From contig NZ_CP019630.1 in the NCBI RefSeq assembly GCF_001999245.1, positions 2,472,501 to 2,536,500 on the forward strand: DNA of 64,000 nt, written 5' to 3'. The notes under the pieces were generated by a model. That model searched no databases, had not been told where the DNA came from, and was given only the letters and a program-made list of their open reading frames with translations. This DNA is from Roseibium algicola (GTDB lineage Bacteria > Pseudomonadota > Alphaproteobacteria > Rhizobiales > Stappiaceae). Every line of letters starts with the position of its first letter. The first letter of the stretch is position 1. Of this stretch, positions 61,007 through 64,000 are shown piece after piece. The translations under genes and the position numbers were made by a program.

Positions 61007-61965
61007 CATGTCTTGCGGTGATGCAGAACCCTGCCGATGGTGTTCATGAGAACCTGTGCCGCAAGGGTGCTTGTGGAACCGGTCGGGTCATAGTCCGGCG
61101 CAACTTCCACCAGATCGATGCCGACGATGTCGCCCTGTCTTGCCAGACCGTCGAGCAGCTCCAGCACTTCATAATAAAGAAATCCGCCGTGGCTCGGCGT
61201 GCCCGTGCCCGGTGCGATGGACGGATCGAAAGCATCGATATCAAGCGTCAGGTAATAGCGCTTGCCGGCCGGTATCCGGGCCAGAAGCGCCTCGGTGCCG
61301 AGCTTGCGGGCGTGACGCACGGACAGGATGTCGGAGCCCATCCTGCGGGCATCCTCGTAGCCATCGCGCGAGGTGGAGGAGACGTTGCGAATGCCGATCT
61401 GCGTCAGGCCGGTGACATAAGGCTTTTCCGCCGCGCGGCGCATCGGGTTGCCATGGCCGTAGCGAACGCCATGACGTTCGTCGACGAAATCCAGATGCGC
61501 ATCGATCTGGACGACGTGGATTGGATCTTCGCCATCAAAGGCGTTGATGCAGGGAATGTTGACCGAATGATCGCCGCCCAGCACCACCGGCAAGGCACCG
61601 GCCTTAAGGATCTTGCGTACGCCGAATTCTATGCGTCTGTGGCTTTCAATCGTGTCCGTATGGACGATATCGGCATCACCCAGATCGACAATGCGGGTCG
61701 TTTCCGCCGGCAGGTAGGTGATGTCGTCCTCGAAATCATAAGCGCCCGCATGGCCGAAGGAAAACAGTGTCGAGGCCTCCCGGATCGCACGCGGCCCCAT
61801 ACGCGCGCCCGAACGCCACTGGGTGCCGAAGTCGAACGGAGCCCCCATGACGGCAACATCCGCATCGATGGCGTCCCAATCCGGCTTATAGGGAAACTTG
61901 CCGAAGGTGCAGATGCCGACAAAGGGCAGGTTCAACCGCCCGCTTTCATAACCGTGTGAGGACAT
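61006..61965 (-). CDS. speB: Agmatinase/arginase (ureohydrolase) family
   Basis: A 319-residue binuclear manganese enzyme of the ureohydrolase family. Metal motifs are GGDHSVNIP, the DAHLDF segment with ERHGVRYGHGN, and the DIDAFDPSIAPGTGTPSHGG. The closest kind is agmatinase, giving putrescine and urea, although guanidinobutyrase and related activities share these motifs. It ends at the cysK terminator. Confidence 0.9.
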   Translation of the reverse strand: MSSHGYESGRLNLPFVGICTFGKFPYKPDWDAIDADVAVMGAPFDFGTQWRSGARMGPRAIREASTLFSFGHAGAYDFEDDITYLPAETTRIVDLGDADIVHTDTIESHRRIEFGVRKILKAGALPVVLGGDHSVNIPCINAFDGEDPIHVVQIDAHLDFVDERHGVRYGHGNPMRRAAEKPYVTGLTQIGIRNVSSTSRDGYEDARRMGSDILSVRHARKLGTEALLARIPAGKRYYLTLDIDAFDPSIAPGTGTPSHGGFLYYEVLELLDGLARQGDIVGIDLVEVAPDYDPTGSTSTLAAQVLMNTIGRVLHHRKT

Positions 61966-62074
61966 TCAAAGGCTCCTGTTGGGGACGGGCCAACTAGAGC
62001 ATCATTGCGGAAAGGGGGAAAGGGCGGGGTTGAGGCAACCAAAAAACTACTGGCTCTGAACCTGGCTGAACTCC

Positions 62075-62665
62075 CTAAACCTGCTTTTCCATACGTGTCG
62101 CGGAGGAAAAACCGAACAGAAGTTCGAGAAACCCGGTCTTTTCTTCCCCAACCGCCTTGAACCCCGAGCGCTCGTAAAGAGCTTTTGCCCTTGGGTTCGT
62201 GTCGATCACATCCAGCCGCACACGGGTGAGCGAGCGCTGGCGTGCTTCTTCGCCAATGGCTTTCAGCAAGGTGCCGCCGATGCCGCGGCCGCGGGCGCTT
62301 TCGGCCACAAAGATGCCGTCCATCAGTAGGCAGTCCGGCTCGATCCTGCGTTCCAGAACTTCCAGAAGAAGTCCGCGCCAGAGGCCGCCGAACGTGCCGT
62401 AAACCGCCGTCATGTCGGCGAGGCTTCCGCCGACAAGTGCCCCGTCCCGGGTCTTGTAACCGGCAAGGCCTAGCAGCCTTCCCTCCCGGTCGAGAGCGCT
62501 GATGGCAAAATCCGGGTTGAGGATGCGCTCGACAAGTCGAAGCGCTTTTTCTTCCGGGGCCAGTACCTTGCCGAGCTTGCCGGAAAAGGCTTGCCAGAAC
62601 AGGCGGGCGGCAACCGGCCGCTGGTCTTCCGGGAAGCCGGGAGAAATGAAAATGTCGGATGACAT
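62075..62665 (-). CDS. GNAT acetyltransferase
   Basis: A 196-residue acetyltransferase with ESARGRGIGGTLLKAIGEEA as the acetyl-CoA loop and the NPRAKALYERSGFK closing motif. It lies seven bases from the YbjQ gene and is probably co-transcribed. Substrate unknown. Confidence 0.88.
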   Translation of the reverse strand: MSSDIFISPGFPEDQRPVAARLFWQAFSGKLGKVLAPEEKALRLVERILNPDFAISALDREGRLLGLAGYKTRDGALVGGSLADMTAVYGTFGGLWRGLLLEVLERRIEPDCLLMDGIFVAESARGRGIGGTLLKAIGEEARQRSLTRVRLDVIDTNPRAKALYERSGFKAVGEEKTGFLELLFGFSSATRMEKQV

Positions 62666-62672
62666 GGCAGGA

Positions 62673-62990
62673 TCAGCGGATGAAGACCGCGGTCCCTGTG
62701 GCGCTGACCATCAGCATGGAGCCGTTCTGGCCTACGGTTTCGTAATCGAGATCGACGCCGATCACCGCATTGGCGCCCATTGCCTGGGCCTGCTGGCACA
62801 TTTCGTCGATGGCGATCTTGCGCGCCTTGCCAAGTTCTTCCTCGTACGCGCCGGAGCGGCCGCCGACAATGTCACGGATGCCGGCAAAGAAATCCTTGAA
62901 AATATTCGCGCCGAGGATCGCCTCGCCCGTCACCAGACCCTTGTAGTCCAGATCCTTGCCTTGAATGGTGTTGGTGGTGGTGACCAGCAT
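62673..62990 (-). CDS. YbjQ family (heavy-metal-binding-fold) protein
   Basis: A 105-residue YbjQ/UPF0145 protein, recognised by [28 protein letters not shown] and [14 protein letters not shown]. The family forms pentamers of unknown role. It is followed within seven bases by the GNAT gene. Confidence 0.92.
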   Translation of the reverse strand: MLVTTTNTIQGKDLDYKGLVTGEAILGANIFKDFFAGIRDIVGGRSGAYEEELGKARKIAIDEMCQQAQAMGANAVIGVDLDYETVGQNGSMLMVSATGTAVFIR

Positions 62991-63071
62991 GCATTGTCTC
63001 CCTTTTGAACCGATGTTCGAGACATGGGTTCGTCCTCGTGGTTTTGCAAGAAACGGCGAGAATGGAAGAGG

Positions 63072-64000
63072 TTAGCCGGCGACAAGTCCCGCCATCGCCT
63101 TCAGCAAGGCCTCGCCCTCCTCTTCCGTTCCAATGGAAATACGCAGCCAGTTGTCGATGCGGTCCTTGTTGAAGTGGCGCACCAGAATGCCTTCATTCCT
63201 GAGGCCTGTCAGAAGATCCCGTGCTGCCCTTGTTTCATGCGAGACGAACAGGAAATTGGCTGCCGACGGCAGCACGTTGAACCCGAGAGAGCGCAGGCCT
63301 TCCGCCATCCGATGCCGTTCCGTGATCACAAGGCGCCGGGTCTCCTCGAACCAGGCGGTGTCCTGCCAGGAGGCTTCTGCTCCCGCGAGCGCCAGGCGGT
63401 CGAGAGGGTAGGAATTAAAACTGTCCTTGATCCGCTGCAGCCCCTCGATCAGGTGCGGCTGACCAAGAGCAAATCCGACACGCAGACCCGCCAGGCCGCG
63501 CGACTTGGAAAAGGTCTGTACCACCAGAAGATTGTCGAACTCGGGAACCAGACGAGCAGCGCTCTCCGCGCCGAAATCGACATAGGCTTCGTCAACCAGC
63601 ACCACCACATCCGGGTTCTGCTCAAGAACGCTTCGCACCGCTGCAAGATCAAGCGCAATGCCGGTCGGAGCGTTCGGATTGGCAAGCACGATGCCACCAC
63701 ACGGCCCACCAAGGCTGGCCGGATCAATCCGGAAATCATCATCGAGTGGCACAGAACGGTGCGAAATGCCGTAAAGCTCGCAATAGGTCTTGTAGAAGCT
63801 GTAGGTGATATCGGGGAACAGCAGCTTGTCCTTGCCACTGAAAAAGCCGTGAAAGGCATGGGCCAGGACTTCGTCCGAGCCGTTGCCTGCAAAAACGTGA
63901 TCCACACCCAGACCGAAGCTTGCCCCGATCGTTGCCCGCAACGCACCGGCTGACGGATCGGGGTAGAGCCTCAGGCTGTCTTCGGTAGCTGCGCGGATTG
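63072..64000 (-). CDS. hisC: Histidinol-phosphate aminotransferase (partial, runs off window)
   Basis: PLP aminotransferase of the histidine pathway; about 309 codons are present, and the frame continues beyond the right edge. Seen from the edge: RLYPDPSAGALRATIGAS, then the GNGSDEV substrate loop, NPNAPTG and the PLP lysine in TFSKSRGLAGLRVGFALG. It would interconvert imidazole-acetol phosphate and histidinol phosphate, though aromatic activity is common in this group. No other his genes are in the window. Confidence 0.93.
   Translation of the reverse strand, partial: IRAATEDSLRLYPDPSAGALRATIGASFGLGVDHVFAGNGSDEVLAHAFHGFFSGKDKLLFPDITYSFYKTYCELYGISHRSVPLDDDFRIDPASLGGPCGGIVLANPNAPTGIALDLAAVRSVLEQNPDVVVLVDEAYVDFGAESAARLVPEFDNLLVVQTFSKSRGLAGLRVGFALGQPHLIEGLQRIKDSFNSYPLDRLALAGAEASWQDTAWFEETRRLVITERHRMAEGLRSLGFNVLPSAANFLFVSHETRAARDLLTGLRNEGILVRHFNKDRIDNWLRISIGTEEEGEALLKAMAGLVAG

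Overview
The window is a gene-dense, high-GC stretch (clearly above 55 % G+C by eye) of a bacterial chromosome. Gene content and order point to an alphaproteobacterium of the Hyphomicrobiales, most like Stappiaceae (Roseibium/Labrenzia-type marine bacteria). Supporting features are an ECF biotin transporter, a DctPQM TRAP operon with DctBD, the rsmI/LpoA-like/yraN/gshB block, a DUF1127 protein, a TerB/DUF533 protein, a 4-hydroxyphenylpyruvate dioxygenase beside an Lrp regulator, and a long interspersed palindrome of a type common in this order. The genus is an inference. No rRNA, tRNA, CRISPR array, transposase, integrase or phage gene is visible.

Region by region: 1-4.1 kb holds a minus-strand biotin-uptake operon (bioM-bioN-bioY) continuing into an acyl-CoA ligase and a thiolase cut by the window edge. 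4.2-6.3 kb is a MocR regulator divergent from a LysE-type exporter, with clear operator repeats between them. 6.6-12 kb has DUF1127, a GcvA-like LysR regulator, purU, a BKACE enzyme paired with a class III aminotransferase, an M15-like lipoprotein and an ArsC-like reductase. 12.3-20.8 kb runs on the plus strand: a membrane cytochrome-like/ferredoxin/adenylate-cyclase fusion, an ArgE-like M20 deacylase and a complete peptide-type ABC transporter. 20.8-25.4 kb has a long intergenic region with a candidate minus-strand small RNA, a degenerate P-type-ATPase-like membrane protein, an IlvD/Edd dehydratase and an SCP2 protein.

25.5-36 kb is a minus-strand block: a TRAP transporter (dctM, dctQ, dctP) with a sigma-54 promoter and tandem DctD-like upstream sites, an ECF41-type sigma factor with its carboxymuconolactone-decarboxylase partner, dctD, dctB, and modC-modB without modA. 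36-40.5 kb carries small enzymes (two GNATs, DUF1203, a flavin-binding PPOX protein, an ICL/PEP-mutase protein) and rsgA. 40.7-46.8 kb is the most distinctive cluster: a citrate synthase homologue fused to a DNA-binding domain, divergent from a second citrate synthase homologue, then a LysR regulator, a cytochrome P450, its [2Fe-2S] ferredoxin and an orphan TRAP binding protein.

47-64 kb is mostly housekeeping: TerB, Lrp plus HPD, a second candidate small RNA, gshB, yraN, rsmI, an LpoA-like lipoprotein, coaBC, a LigB-type dioxygenase, OmpA and Cys-rich envelope proteins, dut, a HAD phosphatase, cysK, an agmatinase-family protein, GNAT, YbjQ and a partial hisC.

Best candidates for undescribed biology: the citrate-synthase/HTH fusion with its palindromic operator and divergent paralogue, the P-type-ATPase-like protein that has lost its catalytic motifs, two unannotated small RNAs with intrinsic terminators, and the redox-domain adenylate cyclase. 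All coordinates, motifs and starts were read by eye; family names come from recognised motifs, not from database searches.
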